This document shows, piece by piece, positions 15,737-23,152 of a stretch of DNA of 26,193 bases (positions are counted from its first letter, which is position 1; each line of letters starts with the position of its first letter). The notes beneath the pieces are model-generated. The model made no database searches, was not told where the DNA came from, and worked only from the letters and a program-made list of their open reading frames with translations. The translations under genes were made by a program, and so were the position numbers. Location of the stretch: assembly GCA_946886175.1 (NCBI GenBank), contig CAMPIA010000003.1:1-26193 (forward strand), written 5' to 3'. This stretch comes from an uncultured Altererythrobacter sp. (GTDB lineage Bacteria; Pseudomonadota; Alphaproteobacteria; Sphingomonadales; Sphingomonadaceae).

Positions 15737-15821
15737 CGGGGCGCCATAGGGGCGGGGCGTTAAGATTGTTGGCTCGCCGCGTTAGAAGCGATTTAACCAT
15801 AGTCGGCTATTGGGCCTGTCC
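15737..15821. promoter_or_regulatory. Divergent promoter region of the cupredoxin and DUF3034 operons
   Basis: Only 85 bases separate the two divergent start codons, so the promoters must lie close or overlap and could share one regulator. No convincing -35/-10 pair or palindrome is visible. Confidence 0.4.
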
Positions 15822-16697
15822 ATGCGAATGGCGGCGACAATCGGCACCAGCCTCCTTATCATGGCGTCCGCGCAGGATGCGCATGCGAAGGACATCGAAT
15901 GGTTCGCGGGCGACAAGCTCGTGCTTACCAACGGCGTCTCCACGATCGAAGGGGCGAGCGGTGGCGGTATCGCCGCCTGGTCGACGATCGCCGGACGCGC
16001 CACCGAAAGCGGCATCGGCGTGTCGGGTCATGTGACGATTATCGAATTGCCGGATTACGGATGGCAAAGCCATGGCGTCTCTGTCGGCGTGCTGAACCGG
16101 GTCGAGCTGTCCTACGCACGACAGAATTTCGACACCCGCGATGTCGGCGCCGGACTCGGCATCGGGCAGGGCTACACGCTCAACCAGGACGTGTTCGGCG
16201 CGAAAGTGCGGCTGTTCGGCGATCTGGTTTACGGCGATCCGCTGGTGCCGCAAGTGAGCGTCGGCGTGCAGCACAAGCGCTCGCTTGATGGCGCGGTCGC
16301 CCGCGCGGTCGGCGCGGCCGACGAGGAAGGCACGGACTTCACGCTGAGCGCGACCAAGCTGTTGCTCGCGCAGAGCGTGCTGGTGAACGCCACCGCGCGG
16401 CTGACCGAGGCCAACCAGAACGGCTTGCTCGGCTTCGGCAGCGCGGCGGGGCAGGGCTATTCGCTCCAGTTTGAAGGATCGGTCGCTTACCAGTTCTCGC
16501 GCCGCTTCGTCGTCGGCGCGGAATTTCGCACAAAGCCCGACAATCTCGGGCTCGGAGAGGATAACTGGCTCGACGTGTTCGCGGCTTACGCGGTAACCGA
16601 CAACCTGACCTTGACCGCCGCCTATGCTGATCTCGGCTCGATCGCCACGTTCGAAGACCAGCGCGGCGCCTTCCTGTCCGCGCAAGTCGCATTCTGA
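15822..16697 (+). CDS. DUF3034 family outer-membrane beta-barrel protein
   Basis: An uncharacterised exported protein of 291 residues. The start is uncertain between TTG 15810, ATG 15822 and ATG 15828; ATG 15822 gives a signal peptide (MRMAATIGTSLLIMASA) cut after DAHA. The mature part shows the DUF3034 signature: WFAGDKLVLTNGVSTIEGASG near the start, RVELSYARQNFD, DVFGAKVRLFGDLVYG, and LTLTAAYADLGSIATF near the end. Alternating strands and a C-terminal phenylalanine (AQVAF) suggest an outer-membrane barrel. It leads a two-gene operon with the truncated haemoglobin 13 bases on. Its role is unknown; the neighbourhood points to a periplasmic redox or gas-linked process. Confidence 0.8.
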   Translation: MRMAATIGTSLLIMASAQDAHAKDIEWFAGDKLVLTNGVSTIEGASGGGIAAWSTIAGRATESGIGVSGHVTIIELPDYGWQSHGVSVGVLNRVELSYARQNFDTRDVGAGLGIGQGYTLNQDVFGAKVRLFGDLVYGDPLVPQVSVGVQHKRSLDGAVARAVGAADEEGTDFTLSATKLLLAQSVLVNATARLTEANQNGLLGFGSAAGQGYSLQFEGSVAYQFSRRFVVGAEFRTKPDNLGLGEDNWLDVFAAYAVTDNLTLTAAYADLGSIATFEDQRGAFLSAQVAF

Positions 16698-16710
16698 GGG
16701 ACCTGCTGAG

Positions 16711-17241
16711 ATGTTCATTGCCACCGCCACCGCCCTGCTCCTGCTGCAACAGACACCGGCCGAGGACATCGACTGGGACAAGGAATTCGGCGTAGAGGAA
16801 CGCGAGCGCGATCCCGCGACCGGCGAATTTCCGGTCGACCCCTACGAGCAGAGCAATGCCAATGCGGGCGCGAAGCCGTTCGACGGCACGAGCATGGCCG
16901 AAGCCTTCGGCGGCCAGGACGGCATCCGCCGCATCGTCGACCGCACGGTGAACACGAGCGAGGCCGACCCGCGCATCTCCGAAATCTTCGTTGCGCACGA
17001 CATGGTCCGCCTCAAGCGCACCCTGTTCGAACAGTTCTGCTACATCCTCGACGCCGGCTGCGACTATACCGGCCGCGACATGGTCGCGGCGCACAAGGAC
17101 ATGGGCCTGCGCATGTCCGACATGAACGCGCTGGTCGAAAACCTGCAACAGGCCATGCGCGAAGAGAACGTCCCCTTCGCCGCCCAAAACCGCTTCCTAG
17201 CCAAGCTGGCGCCGATGTCGGACAATGTAATCGAACGGTGA
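16711..17241 (+). CDS. Exported group 1 truncated haemoglobin
   Basis: A 176-residue globin with an N-terminal export signal (MFIATATALLLLQQ), so it probably acts in the periplasm, unlike the usual cytosolic truncated haemoglobins. Residues 22-56 are an acidic linker (DKEFGVEERERDPATG). The globin part covers about 60-170: FGGQDGIRRIVDRTV (helix B), FEQFCYILDAGCDYTGRDM, and AAHKDMGL with His128 as likely proximal haem ligand. Family roles are O2 or NO binding and NO dioxygenation. The open frame runs 29 codons further upstream into the DUF3034 gene, but ATG 16711 is chosen because it begins the signal peptide and lies 13 bases after that gene's stop. Two additional cysteines (110, 117) could form a disulfide. 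Confidence 0.85.
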   Translation: MFIATATALLLLQQTPAEDIDWDKEFGVEERERDPATGEFPVDPYEQSNANAGAKPFDGTSMAEAFGGQDGIRRIVDRTVNTSEADPRISEIFVAHDMVRLKRTLFEQFCYILDAGCDYTGRDMVAAHKDMGLRMSDMNALVENLQQAMREENVPFAAQNRFLAKLAPMSDNVIER

Positions 17242-17468
17242 GTACGGACTGGATGTCGGGCAACTCGGCTTAGTTGCTGCTGCGTCAACCCAAAATGTCC
17301 GTTTTCTGATATAGCCGCAGTGAAACCGGAATGGCAGCTACCGGCCCATTCAGACCCGCCTTGCAAGCTTCAAACCGCCCTCACCCGCGAGAATAGCCGG
17401 GCACGAAATGCTCTCGTGCGGTAATCAAAGGACGGCAGTGGATGGCGCAGCTCTTTCAGATACTTGGC
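17242..17468. other. Intergenic region between haemoglobin and restriction relic
   Basis: A GCAACT/AGTTGC hairpin with 6-base loop lies at 17260-17277, 18 bases after the haemoglobin stop, and may be a weak terminator (no T-tract). The rest holds no gene; AAATGTCCGTTTTCTG at 17291-17306 resembles short AATGTCCGCTT-like remnants seen again, inverted, at 25498-25507. Confidence 0.4.
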
Positions 17469-18322
17469 TCAGCCGCCCTCTATATCCCCGGATCCAGAAC
17501 TCAGCGTGATCAGATTATCTGGTTCGGAGGCAAACCAAGCGTAGCTGCCCCAGGCGAGGCTGCTCACGGTCTTCCGAAAGGTAGCGGAGCCGCGATCGAG
17601 GAAGGCGGTCACGAACGCAACATTCTTCGGAGAGAAACCTGCTTGTTCGGCGATCTGGAGCAGTGCCCTCTTGCGCGCTTCATTGACCGGACCGTCGGAG
17701 TGAACAACTTCCACGAACACGAGCAGTGGATGGGCAGGGCCCAAGTCGACTAGAACAATGTTTGGCAAACTCCTGACGGCCGGGTAAGCCCGATTGCTCG
17801 GGCGAGTTCGTCGTCTCCGGCGACAACCTTGTTGCCACTTTCGCTGAGGGTGAACACGCCAGACTTGGCGAGAAATGTCGGAGCGAAGACCTCGATCACT
17901 GCCCTGAAGAGATCTGAACTTGGCCCTGCGGACATCCGCCGCTTCTCTCCGTTCGGGAACGTAACCAACTGGTGATCCCCGCCGGCCGCAGCCCCACGCC
18001 GCACGATTGCGATACGTGCGAGAGCGCCTGCGTTCAAATGGGTTCTCTGCCAAGCGGCTATTCTGGCTTCCAGTGCTTCCGCGCTCAAACCCGGGACAAA
18101 CAGCTCGGCAAAATCGCTCTCGAGCGCATAGCGCCCAGCTGGTGACGTCGTTGCCAATCCCGTTCGTTCGATCACTGAGCCGTTCTGGATCAGGGCGTAG
18201 CGGATCGTGTCGTCGCGAATGGATTCCCGGGTGTTCATCCTGAGCGCCTTTGTGAACCGGAGGTCCTGCCAGATGCGCTGGAAACCTTCAGCAGTTGGAG
18301 AGCAGCATCGAAGCCCTAGCAA
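17469..18322 (-). pseudogene. Frameshifted BsuBI/PstI-family type II restriction endonuclease
   Basis: Two overlapping minus-strand frames together encode one BsuBI/PstI-type enzyme (CTGCAG specificity in the type members). The upstream frame supplies MNTRESIRDDTIRYALI, ALARIAIVRRGAAAGG, TFPNGEKRRMSAGPSS, AVIEVFAP and LSESGNKVV and runs to LARAIGL at 17786. The downstream frame then continues SLPNIVLVDLGPAHPLLVFVEVV, followed by GFSPKNVAFVTAFLDRG and LAWGSYAWFASEPDN, to the stop at 17469. The shift lies in 17772-17785, 14 bases where a multiple of three is expected, i.e. one base lost or two gained. The N-terminal domain is also incomplete: the frame closes at a TAA near 18398. No partner methyltransferase is nearby, so this is a dead relic rather than a working system, unless the frameshift is a sequencing error. 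Confidence 0.82.
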
Positions 18323-18659
18323 GGGAGCGTCAAAATGCGCTCCGGCGCTATCATTCGATCTGTCAGAAGAACGTGCCCCAGCTGATAAGCCGCTCGGTTA
18401 AATAGAATTGCAGGTTATTCTGGATCCTTCGCGCCATCGATCACGGCCTGATGCCGTCAAATGCTTCTCGGCGCATTAAGCGACCAGAACTCACGACCGC
18501 AATCGGGCCGGTAGCGGAAGGTCTGCTTACTCAGGTAACCGATGGAAAGCCGACGATCTGGCCCGTCCTCAGACCGCGTCTCCGAGGCGCTTCGTCGTAA
18601 GGCGAACTTAACCACTCGGGGTTGATGCTACTTCGTCCGCAGGGCAACAGGCGGAGGCA
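18323..18659. other. Intergenic region before the polysaccharide operon
   Basis: Contains the decayed 5' end of the restriction gene up to about 18450 and presumably the promoter of the operon starting at 18660. I see no clear promoter element. GGAGG at 18653-18657 is the ribosome binding site of the receiver gene, unusually close (2 bases) to its ATG. Confidence 0.4.
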
Positions 18660-19031
18660 ATGAAAACAATTCTGGTCGCCGATGACGAGCCGCTCCTGAC
18701 CGAGCTGCTCGAATATCGCCTCGCTGCTCGCAATTATCGCCCGGTGATCGCACGCGATGGCCGCGAAGCTCTAGCTCGTCTGGAAGATTCGGCGCCCGAT
18801 GCCGTGGTGTTGGACGCGATGATGCCGGTTCACGACGGTTTCGAGGTTCTGCGCCGGATACGAGCGTCGGACAGACGTGCGCGCACACCCGTGATCATGC
18901 TCACCGCGCGCAGGGGCGAGAAGGACATCGTAAGCGCGCTCGAGCTCGGCGCGAACGACTACCTCCTAAAGCCGTTCATGCCCGAGGAACTGCTCGCGCG
19001 GCTGGCGCGATTGCTGAAGGATTCCGAATGA
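18660..19031 (+). CDS. Single-domain response regulator (receiver only)
   Basis: A 123-residue CheY-like receiver without output domain. The acidic pocket (Asp8, Asp9), phosphoacceptor Asp52 (VVLDAMMP), Thr82 (IMLTA) and Lys104 (LLKPF) are all present, so it should accept phosphate and signal by protein contact. It is the first gene of the operon and its stop overlaps the YaiO-like gene start (ATGA). Its likely phosphodonor is the HPt protein encoded convergently at 22509-22790, as no other transmitter is close; its likely targets are the membrane proteins made by its own operon. Both are inferences. Confidence 0.9.
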   Translation: MKTILVADDEPLLTELLEYRLAARNYRPVIARDGREALARLEDSAPDAVVLDAMMPVHDGFEVLRRIRASDRRARTPVIMLTARRGEKDIVSALELGANDYLLKPFMPEELLARLARLLKDSE

Positions 19032-20050
19032 AATCACGGGGTGCGCCACTTTTTCTTGCGGTCGCAGTCGTTACTGCCGCGCCGATCGCGGCACAGGAGG
19101 GACGGCCCTACGAGGAAGCCGTGGCCGCCCGCCAATCGGGCAACCCAGCACGGGCTGCGGCACTGCTTGAACCATGGGTCGTCGCTCATCCCGAAGATCT
19201 CGATGCCCGCCTGCAACTCGCTTTTGCCCGGCTCGCGCTCGGCGAGCTTGATGATGCGGAAGCGGACTTTCGCGCGGTGCTGGCCGCAGCGCCAGAGTAT
19301 CGCGACGCGCAGGATGGGCTCGACCGCGTTGCTCAGGCGCGCGTATCGGAAGCGGGTGCGCAGAGCAGCTTCGTGATCCTCGAAGGCGCGCTCGCCGATC
19401 TCTCCGGAAATCGGCAGGGCTGGCGCGAGTTCGCGGTCGCCACAGCGGTTCCGACCGATGCGCAGACCACGATCGATGTCCGCGGCGCCTACTATCGCCG
19501 CTTCGGGCTCGACGACATCGAACTGGCCGCCGGGGCAACCCGCCATGTTTCGCGCGATACCTGGGTGCGCCTGGGTGCTTCCGCGACACCTGGCGCAGAC
19601 TTTCGCCCGAAATGGGGTGTGAGCGGAGGAGTTGACCAACGCTTCGGAAGCGGCGGAAGCGCGACCGTGCTTGGCGTCGACTTGCGTTATGAAGAATTTC
19701 CCTTGCAGGACGTCATCACGATCTCGCCGCAGCTGACCCGCTATTTCGCGGGAGGTCGCATGTCGGGAACCTTGCGAGCTACAGGGACGGTGGTCGATGG
19801 TCGTTCGATCCAGCCAGGCGGCCTCGCCCGACTGGACTACATGCCGAGCGACCGCACACGCATCCACGCCGGGATCGGCTATGGGCCAGACACCGATCTG
19901 GGCGTCGCGACCGACACCACCTCGTTGTTCGGGGGCGTCGAATTCCCGGTTTCGGACCAGATCTCTCTGGTCGGAGGGTTATCGCACGATCGGCGCGAGG
20001 ACGACCTGGACCGGACCGAGGGGCGGCTCGGTATCAAGGTCGGGTTCTAG
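19028..20050 (+). CDS. YaiO-like outer-membrane protein: TPR plus beta-barrel
   Basis: A 340-residue exported protein. A signal peptide (MKSRGAPLFLAVAVVTAAPIAA) is followed by two to three TPR-like helical pairs at about 27-110 (YEEAVAARQSGNPARAAALLEPW; LQLAFARLALGELDDAEADFRAVL). Residues 112-340 are a 12-16-strand barrel with alternating pattern, ending in Phe (GIKVGF), as in the YaiO family of outer-membrane proteins. In E. coli, yaiO lies beside a GT2 gene (yaiP). TPR plus barrel is also the design of polysaccharide exporters PgaA and BcsC, so export or anchoring of the polymer made by the GT2 of this operon is the natural hypothesis. ATGA overlap with the receiver gene shows coupling. Confidence 0.8.
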   Translation: MKSRGAPLFLAVAVVTAAPIAAQEGRPYEEAVAARQSGNPARAAALLEPWVVAHPEDLDARLQLAFARLALGELDDAEADFRAVLAAAPEYRDAQDGLDRVAQARVSEAGAQSSFVILEGALADLSGNRQGWREFAVATAVPTDAQTTIDVRGAYYRRFGLDDIELAAGATRHVSRDTWVRLGASATPGADFRPKWGVSGGVDQRFGSGGSATVLGVDLRYEEFPLQDVITISPQLTRYFAGGRMSGTLRATGTVVDGRSIQPGGLARLDYMPSDRTRIHAGIGYGPDTDLGVATDTTSLFGGVEFPVSDQISLVGGLSHDRREDDLDRTEGRLGIKVGF

Positions 20051-20056
20051 CGGCCC

Positions 20057-21082
20057 TTGGTTGCGCTCGTCACTCTCTGGAATGCGTCGGTCCTGCTCTG
20101 TCTTGCAGGCGCAATCGCGCTGGTCGCGTTAATCGCGGCGCGGGGAATCGCGCAGATCACAGATCGAAGGCGGATCGACGCGCGTCGCAGGCTCGCACCG
20201 CTGCTGATGGGCGGCGCGGCGCCGGCGCAGCGCCTTGGGCGACTGGAAGGGCAGGTCGCTATGGACCTGACGATCGAGCTCGCCGAACTCACGCGCGGTT
20301 CGGATCGCGAAGCGATGCTGCGTGCTAGCGAGAGTCTCGGGATTCCGCGGCTTCTGATACGCCGGTTGCGTGCTCGGGCCGCTCAGGACCGGCTTGCAGC
20401 CGCAGAAACGCTCGCGCATTTCCCGGGCTATGCGCACGAGGCCGTGCGCGCGCTCGACGATCGCAATCCAGATGTGCGTCTTGGCGCCGCACTTGCGCTC
20501 GCGCGTCACGAGGAAGGTCCCGCGCCTGCGGAAATCGTTCGCAAGCTTCGGCCAGGCAGCGAGGAACACTCGCTGTTGCTCGTATCGCTGATGCGCGACC
20601 TCGCCGATCGCGATCCAGCGGCAATCGAAGCGTTGATTTTCGACAGTACAGCTGAAGAAGAGACGAAGCTGGCAGCGATCGATGCACTCGCCTCGCTCGG
20701 CTATGCACATGCTCAACTGCTCGCATATGTCGCTCAGGAAGCTTGGTCGAACCCAACCCGTCACGCGCGCGTACTGCGCGCGCTGGGGCGTACCGCGCAT
20801 CCCGCTGCCAGGATCGCGATCGGCGACGGGCTCGACAGCGAGGACACGATCGTGCGTGCGGCGGCGGCCGAAGCGGCCGCGAATGCGCGCATGGTCGAAA
20901 TGACCGACAAGCTCGGAGCTCTGCTTGACGACTCCGACTGGCGTGTGCGCTTCAACTCGGGGCAGGCGCTTCTGAAGCTCGGACCAGCAGGCATGGAAAT
21001 GATGCAGGCCCGCGCAGAGTCGCGCGATGCGTTGGCGAGTGAGGCGGCACGCATCATGCTGGCCGAAGCGGGTCGTACATGA
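20057..21082 (+). CDS. Membrane-anchored HEAT-repeat protein
   Basis: A 341-residue protein with one N-terminal hydrophobic helix (about 5-29, LWNASVLLCLAGAIALVALIA) followed by a basic stretch, so the rest is probably cytosolic. From about 100 to 335 it is built of HEAT/PBS-lyase-type helical repeats with the usual core (DDRNPDVRLGAALALARH; LLDDSDWRVRFNSGQALLKLG). Such repeats are scaffolds for protein contacts. It starts with TTG at 20057, 6 bases after the YaiO-like gene, and its stop overlaps the GT2 start (ATGA). A role as docking platform between the receiver protein and the synthase is a guess from the operon; no enzymatic motif is seen. Confidence 0.78.
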   Translation: MVALVTLWNASVLLCLAGAIALVALIAARGIAQITDRRRIDARRRLAPLLMGGAAPAQRLGRLEGQVAMDLTIELAELTRGSDREAMLRASESLGIPRLLIRRLRARAAQDRLAAAETLAHFPGYAHEAVRALDDRNPDVRLGAALALARHEEGPAPAEIVRKLRPGSEEHSLLLVSLMRDLADRDPAAIEALIFDSTAEEETKLAAIDALASLGYAHAQLLAYVAQEAWSNPTRHARVLRALGRTAHPAARIAIGDGLDSEDTIVRAAAAEAAANARMVEMTDKLGALLDDSDWRVRFNSGQALLKLGPAGMEMMQARAESRDALASEAARIMLAEAGRT

Positions 21083-22512
21083 GCATGCCATTCCTGCCCG
21101 GTGCCGAGGCGTGGATGGTGCAGGCTGCCGAGACGATCGCTTTGATCGTCATCGCTACCGGACTGCTGCAGACGGGCTTTTACATCGTTCAGCTCGCCTA
21201 CGCCGGATATGCGCTGGCCACGCGCCCGCCGGTGACGCGAAGCGCGACGTTATGGCGTCGCTACTCGGAACAGGCGCCCTCGATCGCGGTGCTCGCGCCG
21301 GCATTCAACGAAGACCTTACGATCGTCGAAAGCGTTCGTTCGCTGCTCGCGCTGCAATACCCGGATTTCGAGGTCATCGTGATCAACGACGGCTCCCGAG
21401 ATGGAACGCTCGAAACCCTGAGAACCGAATTCGGTCTGCGCCGTGTATCACGCTATGTCGACCACGCCGTCGCGCATGCGCCGATACGCGGCTTCTACGC
21501 CTCGCCCGACATTCCGCGCCTGATCGTCATCGACAAGGAAAACGGCGGCAAGGCCGATGCACTCAATGCCGGAATCAACTGCTGCCGGGCGGACCTGTTC
21601 TGCGCGATCGACGCCGACTCCATTCTCGAAGCCGATGCGCTGCTACGCGTGGTTCGCCCGTTCATTGACGAGCCGCACCTCACCGTTGCGGCAGGCGGCA
21701 CGATCCGGATCGCGAACGGCTGCAAGGTCGACGCCGGGCGCATTGTCGAAATCCATCTCCCGACCAATTTCCTCGCGCTGGTGCAAATCATGGAATACTT
21801 GCGCGCCTTCCTCATGGCGCGGCTCGCACTCGGCAAGATGCAGGCATTGACGGTGATCTCGGGCGCTTTCGGGCTCTTCGACCGGCGCAGGGTGGTCGAG
21901 GTCGGCGGCTACAGCCACGGCACCGTCGGCGAGGATATGGAACTGGTGCTCAAGCTCCATCGCCATCTGCGAGACGAGCGGATCGACTACCGCATTGAAT
22001 TCATCGCCGAACCGGTCTGCTGGACTGAATGTCCCGACGACGTGCGGGTGCTTTCGCGCCAGCGCGCCCGTTGGCAGCGCGGAGCGCTCGAATGCTTCGC
22101 CAAGCACAAGGCGATGGCGCTCAACCCGTGCTATGGCCGGATCGGAATGATCGGCTTCGGGCAGATCCTCCTGGTCGACGTCGTCGGCCCGCTCGTAGAG
22201 ATTATCGGGTATCTCCTGGTTCCGTTGCTGTGGGCTCTGGGCCTGCTCGCGCTGTCGTGGCTCCTCGGCTTTCTCGCGGTGACGTTCACACTGGGAGTGT
22301 TCGTGTCGATGGCGACGCTGGTGCTCGAGGAGATTCAGCTGCGGCGATTTACCCGCGCACGCGAAATAGCGGTGCTGGCTTTTATCGCGGTGATCGAGAA
22401 CTTCGGTTATCGGCAGATTTCGAATCTGTGGCGCTTGCAAGGCTGGTGGCAGTTTCTGCGCAAGCACCAGGGCTGGGGCACGATGACCCGCAAGGGGTTC
22501 AAGACGAGCTAG
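21079..22512 (+). CDS. Processive membrane glycosyltransferase family 2, PgaC/cellulose-synthase-like
   Basis: Inner-membrane polysaccharide synthase of 477 residues. N-terminal membrane segment at 14-45, catalytic domain at about 65-340, and three or four C-terminal membrane helices (345-425). All processive GT2 signatures are present: NDGSRDGT (103-110), DADS (178-181), GED (284-286) as the catalytic acid, and QRARW (328-332). The order resembles PgaC, NodC and hyaluronan synthases, which extend beta-linked hexosamine polymers and export them through the same protein. No PilZ domain is fused, so any c-di-GMP control would need a partner. Product unknown; no deacetylase such as PgaB is present. 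It is the last gene of the operon and overlaps the convergent HPt gene stop by 4 bases. Confidence 0.9.
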   Translation: MSMPFLPGAEAWMVQAAETIALIVIATGLLQTGFYIVQLAYAGYALATRPPVTRSATLWRRYSEQAPSIAVLAPAFNEDLTIVESVRSLLALQYPDFEVIVINDGSRDGTLETLRTEFGLRRVSRYVDHAVAHAPIRGFYASPDIPRLIVIDKENGGKADALNAGINCCRADLFCAIDADSILEADALLRVVRPFIDEPHLTVAAGGTIRIANGCKVDAGRIVEIHLPTNFLALVQIMEYLRAFLMARLALGKMQALTVISGAFGLFDRRRVVEVGGYSHGTVGEDMELVLKLHRHLRDERIDYRIEFIAEPVCWTECPDDVRVLSRQRARWQRGALECFAKHKAMALNPCYGRIGMIGFGQILLVDVVGPLVEIIGYLLVPLLWALGLLALSWLLGFLAVTFTLGVFVSMATLVLEEIQLRRFTRAREIAVLAFIAVIENFGYRQISNLWRLQGWWQFLRKHQGWGTMTRKGFKTS

Positions 22513-22790
22513 CTCGGGAACTGCCCGCAGGCTTCCAGCATGCCATCGAGTACGGCGGCCGGGGATTCGAGGTCGCGCCCCTCTTCCGCCGCCATTTCGA
22601 GTGCGAGCGCGGCGTCTGTCACCTCGGGATGCCCGAGCATGCCGGCCAGGCCAGCCAGCTTGTGCGAGATGTCGCGGACGGCAATGAAATCCCCGGCCGC
22701 CAGCGCTTGAGCCAGCGCCGCACGATCCGCTGCCGCGCGTTGCCCGAACCGTGCCGAAAGCGCCGCGAGATGCGCATCGAGCGCAGTCAC
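22509..22790 (-). CDS. Histidine phosphotransfer (HPt) protein
   Basis: A 93-residue four-helix HPt module. The phosphorylated histidine is His43 in ISHKLAGLAGMLGHPE, the typical HPt helix. It passes phosphate between the receiver of the hybrid kinase and stand-alone receivers. Its gene is third in a three-gene operon, each gene overlapping the next by 4 bases, and it overlaps the convergent glycosyltransferase stop (CTAG at 22509-22512). Confidence 0.88.
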   Translation of the reverse strand: MTALDAHLAALSARFGQRAAADRAALAQALAAGDFIAVRDISHKLAGLAGMLGHPEVTDAALALEMAAEEGRDLESPAAVLDGMLEACGQFPS

Positions 22791-23152
22791 GGAAGAAGAG
22801 CCCGCACCTGGCTCGCGAGCGAGACGGGGTCAAAGGGTTTGGCTATCACGCCTTTCGCGTCCAGCGTGGCGAAAGTCTGCAGTTCCGATCGCTGCGCACG
22901 GGCCGTTACGAACGCGACCGGCAGATCGCGCAACGCCGGAATTTCGCGCATGCGTTCGAGCAGAGTCGGCCCGTCCATTTCCGGCATCGTCACGTCGAGC
23001 AACGCGATATCCGCAGGCCATTCGGCCAGCACGGCCAGCGCCTCGCGACCCGACGCAGAAGTCCGGACTTCGAGCTCGGGATCGAGCCCCAGCGCAAGTT
23101 CCACGATCTCGCGGATGTCCGCCTCGTCGTCGACATAGAGAACCCGTATCAT
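22787..23152 (-). CDS. Single-domain response regulator
   Basis: A 121-residue CheY-like receiver with Asp8/Asp9, phosphoacceptor Asp53 (ALLDVTMPEMDG), Thr83 (FVTA) and Lys105 (IAKPF), all intact. It lies between the hybrid kinase and HPt genes with ATGA overlaps on both sides, so the three proteins should be made together. No output domain; it may compete with or pass on phosphate from the HPt protein. It is not closely similar to the receiver at 18660-19031. Confidence 0.9.
   Translation of the reverse strand: MIRVLYVDDEADIREIVELALGLDPELEVRTSASGREALAVLAEWPADIALLDVTMPEMDGPTLLERMREIPALRDLPVAFVTARAQRSELQTFATLDAKGVIAKPFDPVSLASQVRALLP

Noticed and set aside
15807..16781. Minus-strand frame opposite DUF3034 and haemoglobin genes
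   Set aside because: Antisense shadow; the plus-strand genes have signal peptides and family motifs.
21643..22833. Minus-strand frame opposite the glycosyltransferase
   Set aside because: Antisense shadow of a gene with complete GT2 motifs.
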